Part shown: one piece after another, positions 29,789 to 36,766 of the stretch
Layout of the letters: each line of letters begins with the position of its first letter
How positions within the stretch are numbered: the first letter of the stretch is position 1
Source: Chitinophagales bacterium
GTDB lineage: Bacteria; Bacteroidota; Bacteroidia; Chitinophagales; LD1
NCBI GenBank assembly: GCA_026129525.1
Contig: JAHCHW010000005.1
Coordinates: forward strand, 62,001-126,000
Direction of reading: 5' to 3'
Length of the DNA stretch: 64,000 nucleotides
Notes under the pieces: model-generated
Told to the model about the DNA's origin: nothing
The model's input: the letters and a program-made list of their open reading frames with translations, nothing else
The model's database searches: none
Program-made: the position numbers and the translations under genes

Positions 29789-30691
29789 TTACAAATCTGC
29801 AAACCGGCAAATGGTATCGGCCAGTAATTTTGCCCCCTTTGCATTTACATGGTGTCCATCGCCATAACTTGAGTCCGCAAAATTCATCGTTGTTACGTCA
29901 AGATACTTTACATTCCTCCTTTTGCCTATCTCGTTTAGGGCAAATTTTTGAAAATCCCGTATTGCATCTGCCGGAATTTTTGACAAATAATAAGGATGAT
30001 AGGGGGTGTTTACTAAAATGAGACGCACATTCTTTTGCCGGCAAAGTTCAAGTATCTTTATAAAACAATCTTTAAATAAGCCGGAAGACCTGTATTGCCC
30101 AAGGTTACCATAATACCCTCCCGCTATGCTCTCAATCATTAGCGCAGTATCTAAATTGCTTTTCTCACTATAATAATACTTGCCGAAATAAGGTATTGCG
30201 TCTTGCGGCAATGGTTTGAGCCTATGAAAAATTAAAGTTTTAAGGGTATTCTCGAAATCAAATGGCAAAATTTTATGTACTATGGCTTTAACTGAGTTAA
30301 GTGTTTTGTTCTTCATAAGATCGCCAACACTGATAAGAAGCTCATACTTGTTTATCAAGTCAAACATTTTTTCCTCCTGCGACACACTGAAGTTATCATA
30401 AGAGCATGGAATAATAACGTGTTTAATAGTTGAGTTGTTATTGAGGACTGATTTAAGAAGGAGATAGGTATAATAGTAATTTTCCGCCTTGTTGCAAACA
30501 TTAACAGCCTTGGGAAAATCTGCCGGATTTACAACTGCCAATCGGGAGTTGCCGCAAATTACCGTTTCAATAGAGTTGTTCAGTTTTACATTTTGGGGAG
30601 AATAAATCAGCGACCTCAATTGGAAATTGGCTGCGGATGCCAACGTTAGCAGCAATATTGTAATAGCGGTAAACTGTATTATTCTAATCAT
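29789..30691 (-). CDS. SGNH-like membrane-anchored protein, MBOAT partner (AlgJ/DltD-like)
   Basis: 300 aa from the ATG at 30691, which lies 4 bases after the MBOAT stop codon. An N-terminal membrane anchor (about 5-22) precedes an SGNH-type domain. The nucleophile region is VICGNSRLAVVNP, where the usual GDS/GNS Ser is followed by Arg, and the C-terminal catalytic pair lies in YGDGHHVNAKGAKLLADT (Asp/His). Secreted SGNH proteins paired with MBOATs complete O-acyl transfer to extracytoplasmic glycans, as in alginate, teichoic acid and peptidoglycan acetylation. The family assignment rests on motifs and context. Confidence 0.7.
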   Translation of the reverse strand: MIRIIQFTAITILLLTLASAANFQLRSLIYSPQNVKLNNSIETVICGNSRLAVVNPADFPKAVNVCNKAENYYYTYLLLKSVLNNNSTIKHVIIPCSYDNFSVSQEEKMFDLINKYELLISVGDLMKNKTLNSVKAIVHKILPFDFENTLKTLIFHRLKPLPQDAIPYFGKYYYSEKSNLDTALMIESIAGGYYGNLGQYRSSGLFKDCFIKILELCRQKNVRLILVNTPYHPYYLSKIPADAIRDFQKFALNEIGKRRNVKYLDVTTMNFADSSYGDGHHVNAKGAKLLADTICRFADL

Positions 30692-30695
30692 TCCT

Positions 30696-32132
30696 TTAAA
30701 ACTGGAAATAGATAAACGACTGTTTGTCGAAAACTCCAAACAAAACAATTAACAGAATAAGGCTTTGGTAAAACGACCAGCGAACGAATATACTTTTGCC
30801 GTTTAGAAAATCGGCAATGCTCTGTTTTCTCTCTAACACATGTATGGTTTCCATAAAGAGAATAAAGAACAGGCACAATATAAGATTCAACTTACCGGTA
30901 ACAAAAATGGATGCTTGCGATGGCAAAAACATGGACTGAATCATTTGTGTGGCTTGCTCAAATGTTTCGGCACGGAAGTATGTCCATGCCAAACAAACTA
31001 AAGTAAAAGTGCCTAACGCCCTCACAAACGAGGGAATAAAGAAAACAGAGCCATCGGTTTTGCGGAGAGGCAGCGCTTTATCCAAATACGGTTTAAGCAG
31101 AATTTCTATAATTAAATATGTGCCATGCAGAAAACCCCAAAAGATAAAAGTCCAATTGGCACCATGCCAAAAACCGCTTACTAAAAATGTAATGAACAAA
31201 TTCCTAAACCATTTCCATTTTACCACTCTGTTGCCTCCAAGTGGCACATACAAGTAATCGCGAAACCAGGTAGAAAGTGAAATATGCCAACGCGACCAAA
31301 ATTCTCTGATGGACGTAGAAAAATACGGGCGATTAAAGTTGAGCATAAGTCGAATGCCCATCGTTCTGGCTGCTCCTAAAGCTATATCTGAATAGCCTGA
31401 AAAATCGCAGTAAATCTGAAAAGCAAAAAACACCACTGCGGTTACTACTACTATGCCGGAATACTCCTGATAATTGCCAAAAACAATATTTACATACTCA
31501 CTCAGCCTGTCGGCAATTACTACTTTTTTGAAAAGCCCCCATATCATCTGCTTAATACCCGCACTGAAATTTTCGTAATTAAACTCGTGCTTCGCTTTTA
31601 ACTGGTGCAGAATATTTTGCGGACGTTCAATAGGGCCCGCCACTAACTGAGGATAAAACATTACATACAAAGCATACACTCCTAAATGACGCTCCGCTTT
31701 TTGATTGCCCTTATACACCTCTATGGTATAGCTCATAGCCTGAAAGGTGTGGAAGGAAAGTCCGATAGGTAATATGATATTGAGCAGCGACAAGTGTGGA
31801 CTGCCTGTGCTGTAAATGTCAAGTGCCACATTGATATTCTCAATAAAAAAGTTGTAGTATTTAAAAATTGCGAGCACGCCAACATTTGCCACAATGCTCA
31901 TTACCAAATACCATTTCCGTTTAGTCCCCGCAGCGTTCTCAATGGCAATTCCAGCTATGTAATCGATAGCTATGGTAAAAAAGAGAATGAGTATGTAAAC
32001 GGGAATGAATGCACAATAAAAAATACAACTGGCAATCAGCAAATGCAGCCACCGGTACTTATGCGGCAGCAAAAAATATAAAATGGTAACAACCGGGAAA
32101 AATATGAGAAACTCGAACGAGTTAAAAAGCAT
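30696..32132 (-). CDS. MBOAT family O-acyltransferase (AlgI/DltB-like)
   Basis: 478 aa polytopic membrane protein. Conserved AlgI features are the N-terminal LFNSFEFLIFFPVVTILYFLLPHKYRW, LPIGLSFHTFQAMSYTIEVYKG, FWSRWHISLSTWFRDYLYVPLGGNR (His283) and the catalytic block FLVSGFWHGANWTFIFWG (His323). It passes acyl groups across the inner membrane to a periplasmic acceptor. Together with the adjacent SGNH-like gene it forms a standard two-part O-acylation module, presumably acting on the glycan made by the neighbouring glycosyltransferases. Confidence 0.93.
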   Translation of the reverse strand: MLFNSFEFLIFFPVVTILYFLLPHKYRWLHLLIASCIFYCAFIPVYILILFFTIAIDYIAGIAIENAAGTKRKWYLVMSIVANVGVLAIFKYYNFFIENINVALDIYSTGSPHLSLLNIILPIGLSFHTFQAMSYTIEVYKGNQKAERHLGVYALYVMFYPQLVAGPIERPQNILHQLKAKHEFNYENFSAGIKQMIWGLFKKVVIADRLSEYVNIVFGNYQEYSGIVVVTAVVFFAFQIYCDFSGYSDIALGAARTMGIRLMLNFNRPYFSTSIREFWSRWHISLSTWFRDYLYVPLGGNRVVKWKWFRNLFITFLVSGFWHGANWTFIFWGFLHGTYLIIEILLKPYLDKALPLRKTDGSVFFIPSFVRALGTFTLVCLAWTYFRAETFEQATQMIQSMFLPSQASIFVTGKLNLILCLFFILFMETIHVLERKQSIADFLNGKSIFVRWSFYQSLILLIVLFGVFDKQSFIYFQF

Positions 32133-32244
32133 ATTGCGGATTCGCTATAGGGCAATATTAAAAAAAGGCTTTAGATGGTTATCACTTTGTTTTAAATGAA
32201 AGATAGGGGTATAAACATTCTCTGCCGGTTGTCGTTACAATTCA

Positions 32245-33195
32245 CTACCTCTTTATCAGCAACTTCAACTCCTTCAACAATGTTGGACAATAAATGCGAA
32301 AATACGGTGTTAGCGTTCCGCCAAATTGCCGGTAAAATGATTCTACGCCCGGCAGCATACTGCCTTCAAAATCGAAAATTTTTACCCGCCCGCGCGCATC
32401 GCATATTGCTTTATAAATGAGCAACTCCGTATTGTTTGAACCGCTTTGTTCAGGATCAAAACCGCTGAACAGCAAATAAGCGCAGGTTTTGTCGTAAGCT
32501 ATTCCGAGCACAGCACCTATCTTGTCTTTTCCCTCGGTTACGCCATACAACTTAACTGCGTTGTGGGCTTTAAGTGCCTCATAGATTGACAAGAAACGCT
32601 CTTTTGCAACAGGAGGTTTCCGATTCTGCCTTTCAAAAGTTTTGCTGTTTACTTCGTAAAACAACTCAGGGTTAATATCGGTTACAATTTTTTGTTCCGA
32701 TTCCGCTAATGCATTTCTGATTTTATTCCGAAGACGAGGCGAGCATAGCCGGAGAACGTCTTCATCGGAAAGCCCTTCTAAACTTATGCGGTAAGTATAG
32801 TAGGTCATTTCCTTATATCCTGCCTGATGGAACAACATCCAATCGAGAAAAGCCGGATGAAAGAAGTAATCGAACGTTTTAAATTCTTTTACCGCTTCTA
32901 AAAGCAATTTAGTAGCGCTACGCTGGCTGGATGTAACCGTATAGGCATTGCCCTCAAAGTTGCCAAACAATACGCCAGTATATTTTTGCATGGGTCCGGT
33001 GGTATAGGCGCTTTTCCGGTTTCCGAGAATTATTCCCGCGCAAATTTCATTGTTGCGCTCAACTACATAAATGCGATAACTAAGCCCTATGCTTTTAAGG
33101 TACCATGTTTTACTAAACAAACTTCCCTGCGTGGAAACATCCACAAATGCATTCCATTTGTGCTCCTCTGTTTCAGTAAGTTGGCGAACGTTCAT
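32245..33195 (-). CDS. GNAT/FemAB-like acyltransferase
   Basis: 316 aa, no membrane segment. The fold is suggested by two GNAT-like halves: VDVSTQGSLFSKTWYLKSIG at about 18-37 and, in the second half, LCSPRLRNKIRNALAESE, YGVTEGKDKIGAVLGIAYDKTCAYLLFSGFDPEQSGSN and KIFDFEGSMLPGVESFYRQFGG. The last is typical of FemAB/BioF2-like acetyltransferases in polysaccharide clusters. It probably transfers an acyl or aminoacyl group to a sugar amine. It lies 46 bases after the GT4 gene and 112 before the MBOAT. Confidence 0.75.
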   Translation of the reverse strand: MNVRQLTETEEHKWNAFVDVSTQGSLFSKTWYLKSIGLSYRIYVVERNNEICAGIILGNRKSAYTTGPMQKYTGVLFGNFEGNAYTVTSSQRSATKLLLEAVKEFKTFDYFFHPAFLDWMLFHQAGYKEMTYYTYRISLEGLSDEDVLRLCSPRLRNKIRNALAESEQKIVTDINPELFYEVNSKTFERQNRKPPVAKERFLSIYEALKAHNAVKLYGVTEGKDKIGAVLGIAYDKTCAYLLFSGFDPEQSGSNNTELLIYKAICDARGRVKIFDFEGSMLPGVESFYRQFGGTLTPYFRIYCPTLLKELKLLIKR

Positions 33196-33241
33196 TAAGC
33201 AGGGTTTAAACCAAAGGTAAAAATTTGAACACCGTATTTGT

Positions 33242-34501
33242 TCAGCATAGTGTTTGATACAAGGCTTTGTACTTTGCTACTCCTCTGTCTAAATCAAAAT
33301 ACTGCCTTGCATATTCGTATAACAAATCTCTGTTTGAATGGCTCGTTAGTAACTTCTTATCAAGCTCTCTGCAATTGTCCTCAGTAATTTCATCCAACAA
33401 AAATCCGCCTTCGGGGTAGCGATTTAAAAGGTAGTCCATATCGCCAATGCCTTTTAGCGAAACTACCGGCAAACCTGCCGACCAGTATTCCGCCATTTTA
33501 GTGGGGCTTCGCCCGATTACCGAGTAGGTTTTGCTGTAGAAAATAAATCCGGCATCACCGGTCATAAGATAGTTGCTTACTTCGGTGTAGTCGCAACTTG
33601 CAACATGTACTTTATTGGTTGTAATGCTGAATCTTTGAATAGCATCATTCACTAATTTTTTGTCGCACTTCGATAATATGAGTAACTGCCACTTACCGTT
33701 TGCCTTTTGCAGATAACGGAACGTTCGAAACAAAATATCGGGATTATAATTACCGCCAAGCGAGCCGCTGTAAACCAATACTAACGCATCGTCCTCTATT
33801 TTAAGTTTTTTGCGGTACTCACTACGGGTGCTGCTGCTAAACGGAGGAAAGTAATTGAAGTTTACACAGGTAGGTATAACTTCAACCTGTTCTTTGTTTT
33901 TAAAGCCAAGGCGCTGAATTTCTTCTTGCCCTGCAAAGGTGAGGCTAACGCTAACTTCCGATTCCTTAAAGAATCGTTCTTCCAAATGTTTGAAGTATCG
34001 GTAAACAGGCACATACAGTGGCGAGTTCCACAGTCCGCTTTCGCGCTTTTCATCAGCCCACCATCCACGCATATCAAAAATGAACTTGGTGCCGTACTGC
34101 TTTTTCATTTTTCTGCCGAGTATTGCCGACATGTATCCTCTGCAATGAACAATGTTGAAAGAAGTTTTCTGCCGCAATTGTTTTATAACCTGCCACCCTT
34201 TAAACAAATCGTAAAGGGTAGAGAGAATAGGGGGCGACTTGGTGTAAGGCAACGGATGCCATTGAATGTGCGCTTTCGTAGTTCGTACTGAAATCTCATT
34301 TTTTTTCTCCTCAAAAACCTGTGGCTTTTCGTAACTCAAAATGTGTATGTCGTACCCTTCTACGGCAAGTTTTTCAAGATAACTCAACACTTGGCTTTGT
34401 CCTAAAGGGTCGGTAAGCCCGTCATAAGAAATATACAGCACACTGCATTGTTGCCGCTGCGTTGGTTCCACCGATTGTTTTGTTGATTTACTTAACAACA
34501 C
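33242..34501 (-). CDS. Family 4 glycosyltransferase
   Basis: 419 aa GT-B fold. The N-terminal domain starts at about residue 20 ([26 protein letters not shown]) and includes [11 protein letters not shown] and [15 protein letters not shown]. The C-terminal nucleotide-sugar domain has [17 protein letters not shown] and a degenerate E-x7-E region near [18 protein letters not shown]. It is a retaining cytoplasmic glycosyltransferase. The GTG start overlaps the end of kbl by 14 bases; there is no later Met before the conserved domain, so the overlap is probably real. Confidence 0.85.
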   Translation of the reverse strand: MLLSKSTKQSVEPTQRQQCSVLYISYDGLTDPLGQSQVLSYLEKLAVEGYDIHILSYEKPQVFEEKKNEISVRTTKAHIQWHPLPYTKSPPILSTLYDLFKGWQVIKQLRQKTSFNIVHCRGYMSAILGRKMKKQYGTKFIFDMRGWWADEKRESGLWNSPLYVPVYRYFKHLEERFFKESEVSVSLTFAGQEEIQRLGFKNKEQVEVIPTCVNFNYFPPFSSSTRSEYRKKLKIEDDALVLVYSGSLGGNYNPDILFRTFRYLQKANGKWQLLILSKCDKKLVNDAIQRFSITTNKVHVASCDYTEVSNYLMTGDAGFIFYSKTYSVIGRSPTKMAEYWSAGLPVVSLKGIGDMDYLLNRYPEGGFLLDEITEDNCRELDKKLLTSHSNRDLLYEYARQYFDLDRGVAKYKALYQTLC

Positions 34502-35675
34502 CTAATTCTTTCCCCACTTTTGTAAATGCAGCAATGGCTTTATCAAGGTGGTGAGTTTCGTGTGCTGCACTAACCTGTACACGAATACGTGCCTGCCCTT
34601 TGGCTACCACCGGGTAAAAGAAACCGATTACATAAATGCCTTCTTCTAAAAGTTTGGCAGCAAAATTTTGTGCAAGTACCGCATCATACAACATTACAGG
34701 TACAATGGGGTGAACGCCCGGCTTAATATCAAATCCGGCAGCTGTCATCTTTTCGCGGAAGTACTTGGTGTTGCGTTCGAGTTTATCGCGCAGTGCCGTT
34801 GTTTCGCTTAACATATTAAACACCGCAATGCTTGCTCCTACTATGGCAGGCATCAACGTATTACTGAAAAGATAGGGGCGCGAACGCTGCCGAAGTATTT
34901 CAATCACTTCTCTTTTGCCTGTTGTAAAGCCACCGCTTGCTCCGCCTAATGCTTTGCCAAGTGTTCCGGTTATAATGTCAATTTTGCCATGCACTCCGCA
35001 GTACTCCGGTGTGCCTCTTCCGGTTTTACCCAAAAACCCCGTTGCATGGCACTCGTCCACCATTATCATTGCTTCGTACTTATTGGCGAGTTCCACAATT
35101 TTATCTAACTGCGCTATGGTGCCATCCATACTGAACACGCCATCGGTAACAATAATGCGCGAACGGTTTTTTTGTGTAGCAACAAGTTGTGCTTCCAAAT
35201 CAGCCATGTTATTGTGCTTATACCGGAAACGCTCTGCTTTGCACAACCGCACTCCGTCAATAATTGAAGCATGATTGAGTTCATCGCTGATAATTGCATC
35301 CTCTTCGTTAAACAAGGGTTCAAACACTCCACCGTTGGCATCGAACGCTGCGGCATAAAGTATGGTGTCTTCCGTTCCAAGAAATTCCGAAATCTTTAGC
35401 TCTAACTCTTTATGAATATCCTGCGTGCCGCAAATAAACCGAACGCTGCTCATGCCATAGCCGTGCGTATCAATAGTGCGTTTGGCTGCTTCAATAACTT
35501 TAGGGTGCGATGAAAGCCCGAGATAGTTGTTGGCGCAAAAGTTTATTACCTCTTTACCGGCAGAAGTTTTTATGTCAGCCGCTTGCGGTGTAGTAATTAT
35601 GCGCTCTGTTTTATAAAGTCCGCTGGCTTTAATGTTGTCTAACTCTTTAGCTAATCTATCACCTATCGAATACAT
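34488..35675 (-). CDS. kbl: Glycine C-acetyltransferase (2-amino-3-ketobutyrate CoA ligase)
   Basis: 395 aa PLP enzyme of the alpha-oxoamine synthase family. [12 protein letters not shown] near the N-terminus, [53 protein letters not shown] and SFFYPVV-type [15 protein letters not shown] follow E. coli Kbl closely. The PLP lysine is K241 in [13 protein letters not shown]. It splits 2-amino-3-ketobutyrate with CoA into glycine and acetyl-CoA during threonine breakdown. No tdh gene is adjacent. It overlaps a GT4 gene by 14 bases and heads the glycan operon, which is an unexpected position. Confidence 0.92.
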   Translation of the reverse strand: MYSIGDRLAKELDNIKASGLYKTERIITTPQAADIKTSAGKEVINFCANNYLGLSSHPKVIEAAKRTIDTHGYGMSSVRFICGTQDIHKELELKISEFLGTEDTILYAAAFDANGGVFEPLFNEEDAIISDELNHASIIDGVRLCKAERFRYKHNNMADLEAQLVATQKNRSRIIVTDGVFSMDGTIAQLDKIVELANKYEAMIMVDECHATGFLGKTGRGTPEYCGVHGKIDIITGTLGKALGGASGGFTTGKREVIEILRQRSRPYLFSNTLMPAIVGASIAVFNMLSETTALRDKLERNTKYFREKMTAAGFDIKPGVHPIVPVMLYDAVLAQNFAAKLLEEGIYVIGFFYPVVAKGQARIRVQVSAAHETHHLDKAIAAFTKVGKELGVVK

Positions 35676-35691
35676 GCAGTTTGTTTGGTTT

Positions 35692-35699
35692 CAAAAATA
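35692..35699 (-). promoter_or_regulatory. -7 box TATTTTTG of kbl
   Basis: A perfect TAnnTTTG match on the minus strand, 16 bases before the kbl ATG, back-to-back with the trhO box. It may drive the whole kbl to membrane-protein gene run. Confidence 0.45.
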
Positions 35700-35748
35700 G
35701 ATTTTTCGGAAAGATGACTGCCATCATGCACGAAAGCTGCTGAACACT

Positions 35749-35756
35749 TATCTTTG
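35749..35756 (+). promoter_or_regulatory. -7 box TATCTTTG of trhO
   Basis: A perfect TAnnTTTG match 20 bases before the trhO ATG, in a 101-base divergent region shared with kbl. Confidence 0.45.
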
Positions 35757-35776
35757 CCAACCGAATTTTTTGAGGA

Positions 35777-36700
35777 ATGAAACCCTATCAAACTTTACTT
35801 TATTACAAATACACCACCATACCTAACGCGGAGGAGTTTGCACAGCAGCATTTAGAGTTTTGCGAACGCCTGGGCATTGTGGGCAGAATTATTGTTGCAG
35901 AAGAAGGACTGAACGGAACCATTTCGGGAACCGTGGTGCAATGCAAAAAATATATGGACTATGTGCAAAGCAATCCGCTGTTCGAAGGCATAGAGTTTAA
36001 AATTGATGAAGTAGATGCTCCTTCATTTGAAAGATTGTATGTACGCCTTAAACCCGAAATAGTGCACAGCAGCCTGCGCGGTATTCGTAATGTTGACCCC
36101 AACGAAGTAACGGGCATTCACTTAAAGCCGCACGAAGTGGACGAAATGATAGAACAGGACGATGTGGTGTTTGTGGATGTTCGCAGTAATTACGAAAGCA
36201 ACGTAGGGCATTTTAAAAATGCACTGAAACTGGACATTGATAACTTCCGCGATTTTCCCGAGCAACTCAAGCAACTTGAGCACCTAAAGGATAAGAAAGT
36301 AGTAACCTACTGCACCGGTGGTATTAAATGTGAAAAAGCAAGCGGCTATCTTTTAAAAAACGGGTTTAAAAATGTTTACCAGGTTGATGGCGGAGTGGTG
36401 AAATACGCCAAAGAAACCGGTGGCAAAAACTTTGAAGGCAAACTGTACGTGTTCGATAACCGTGTAGTAGTAGATGTAAATGCAGTTGCCCCTTCTATTG
36501 TTTCTACCTGTAAAATTTGCGGAGTAAAATCGGCACATATGGTTAACTGCGCTAACCCCGAGTGCAACGAACACTTTGTGCTTTGCGAAGATTGCGGCTG
36601 GAAAATGCAAGGCTGTTGCAGCGAAACCTGTATGCAAGCACCCAATAAGCGCGAGTATGACGGTACAGGATATTATCAGCGTGAGTCCACCCTTGCGTAA
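35777..36700 (+). CDS. trhO: tRNA uridine(34) hydroxylase, rhodanese-related (TrhO/YceA)
   Basis: 307 aa. An N-terminal acylphosphatase-like domain (YYKYTTIPNAEEFAQQHLEFC ... RIIVAEEGLNGTISG) is followed by a rhodanese domain (about 125-225) with the active-site loop YCTGGIKCEKAS (Cys179, second Cys185). A C-terminal Cys-rich zinc-like region (CKICGVKS...CANPECNEHFVLCEDCGWKMQGCCSETC) completes it. TrhO hydroxylates wobble U34 of tRNAs to ho5U. The gene is monocistronic between a TATCTTTG box and a strong terminator. Confidence 0.93.
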   Translation: MKPYQTLLYYKYTTIPNAEEFAQQHLEFCERLGIVGRIIVAEEGLNGTISGTVVQCKKYMDYVQSNPLFEGIEFKIDEVDAPSFERLYVRLKPEIVHSSLRGIRNVDPNEVTGIHLKPHEVDEMIEQDDVVFVDVRSNYESNVGHFKNALKLDIDNFRDFPEQLKQLEHLKDKKVVTYCTGGIKCEKASGYLLKNGFKNVYQVDGGVVKYAKETGGKNFEGKLYVFDNRVVVDVNAVAPSIVSTCKICGVKSAHMVNCANPECNEHFVLCEDCGWKMQGCCSETCMQAPNKREYDGTGYYQRESTLA

Positions 36701-36714
36701 GGCGCACTTCAAAT

Positions 36715-36749
36715 AAAAAAGCCTTCCCGATTTGTCAGGAAGGCTTTTT
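36715..36749. terminator. Bidirectional terminator
   Basis: AAAAAAGCCTTCC at 36715-36727 pairs with GGAAGGCTTTTT at 36738-36749. The arms give T-tracts in both directions, serving trhO (+) and the convergent SprB-repeat gene (-). Confidence 0.85.
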
Positions 36750-36766
36750 GTTTACTTCAAGTTTGC

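Noticed and set aside
32133..32244. Possible RNA gene in the spacer between the MBOAT and FemAB-like genes
   Set aside because: I could find no cloverleaf, conserved RNA element or strong hairpin in these bases.
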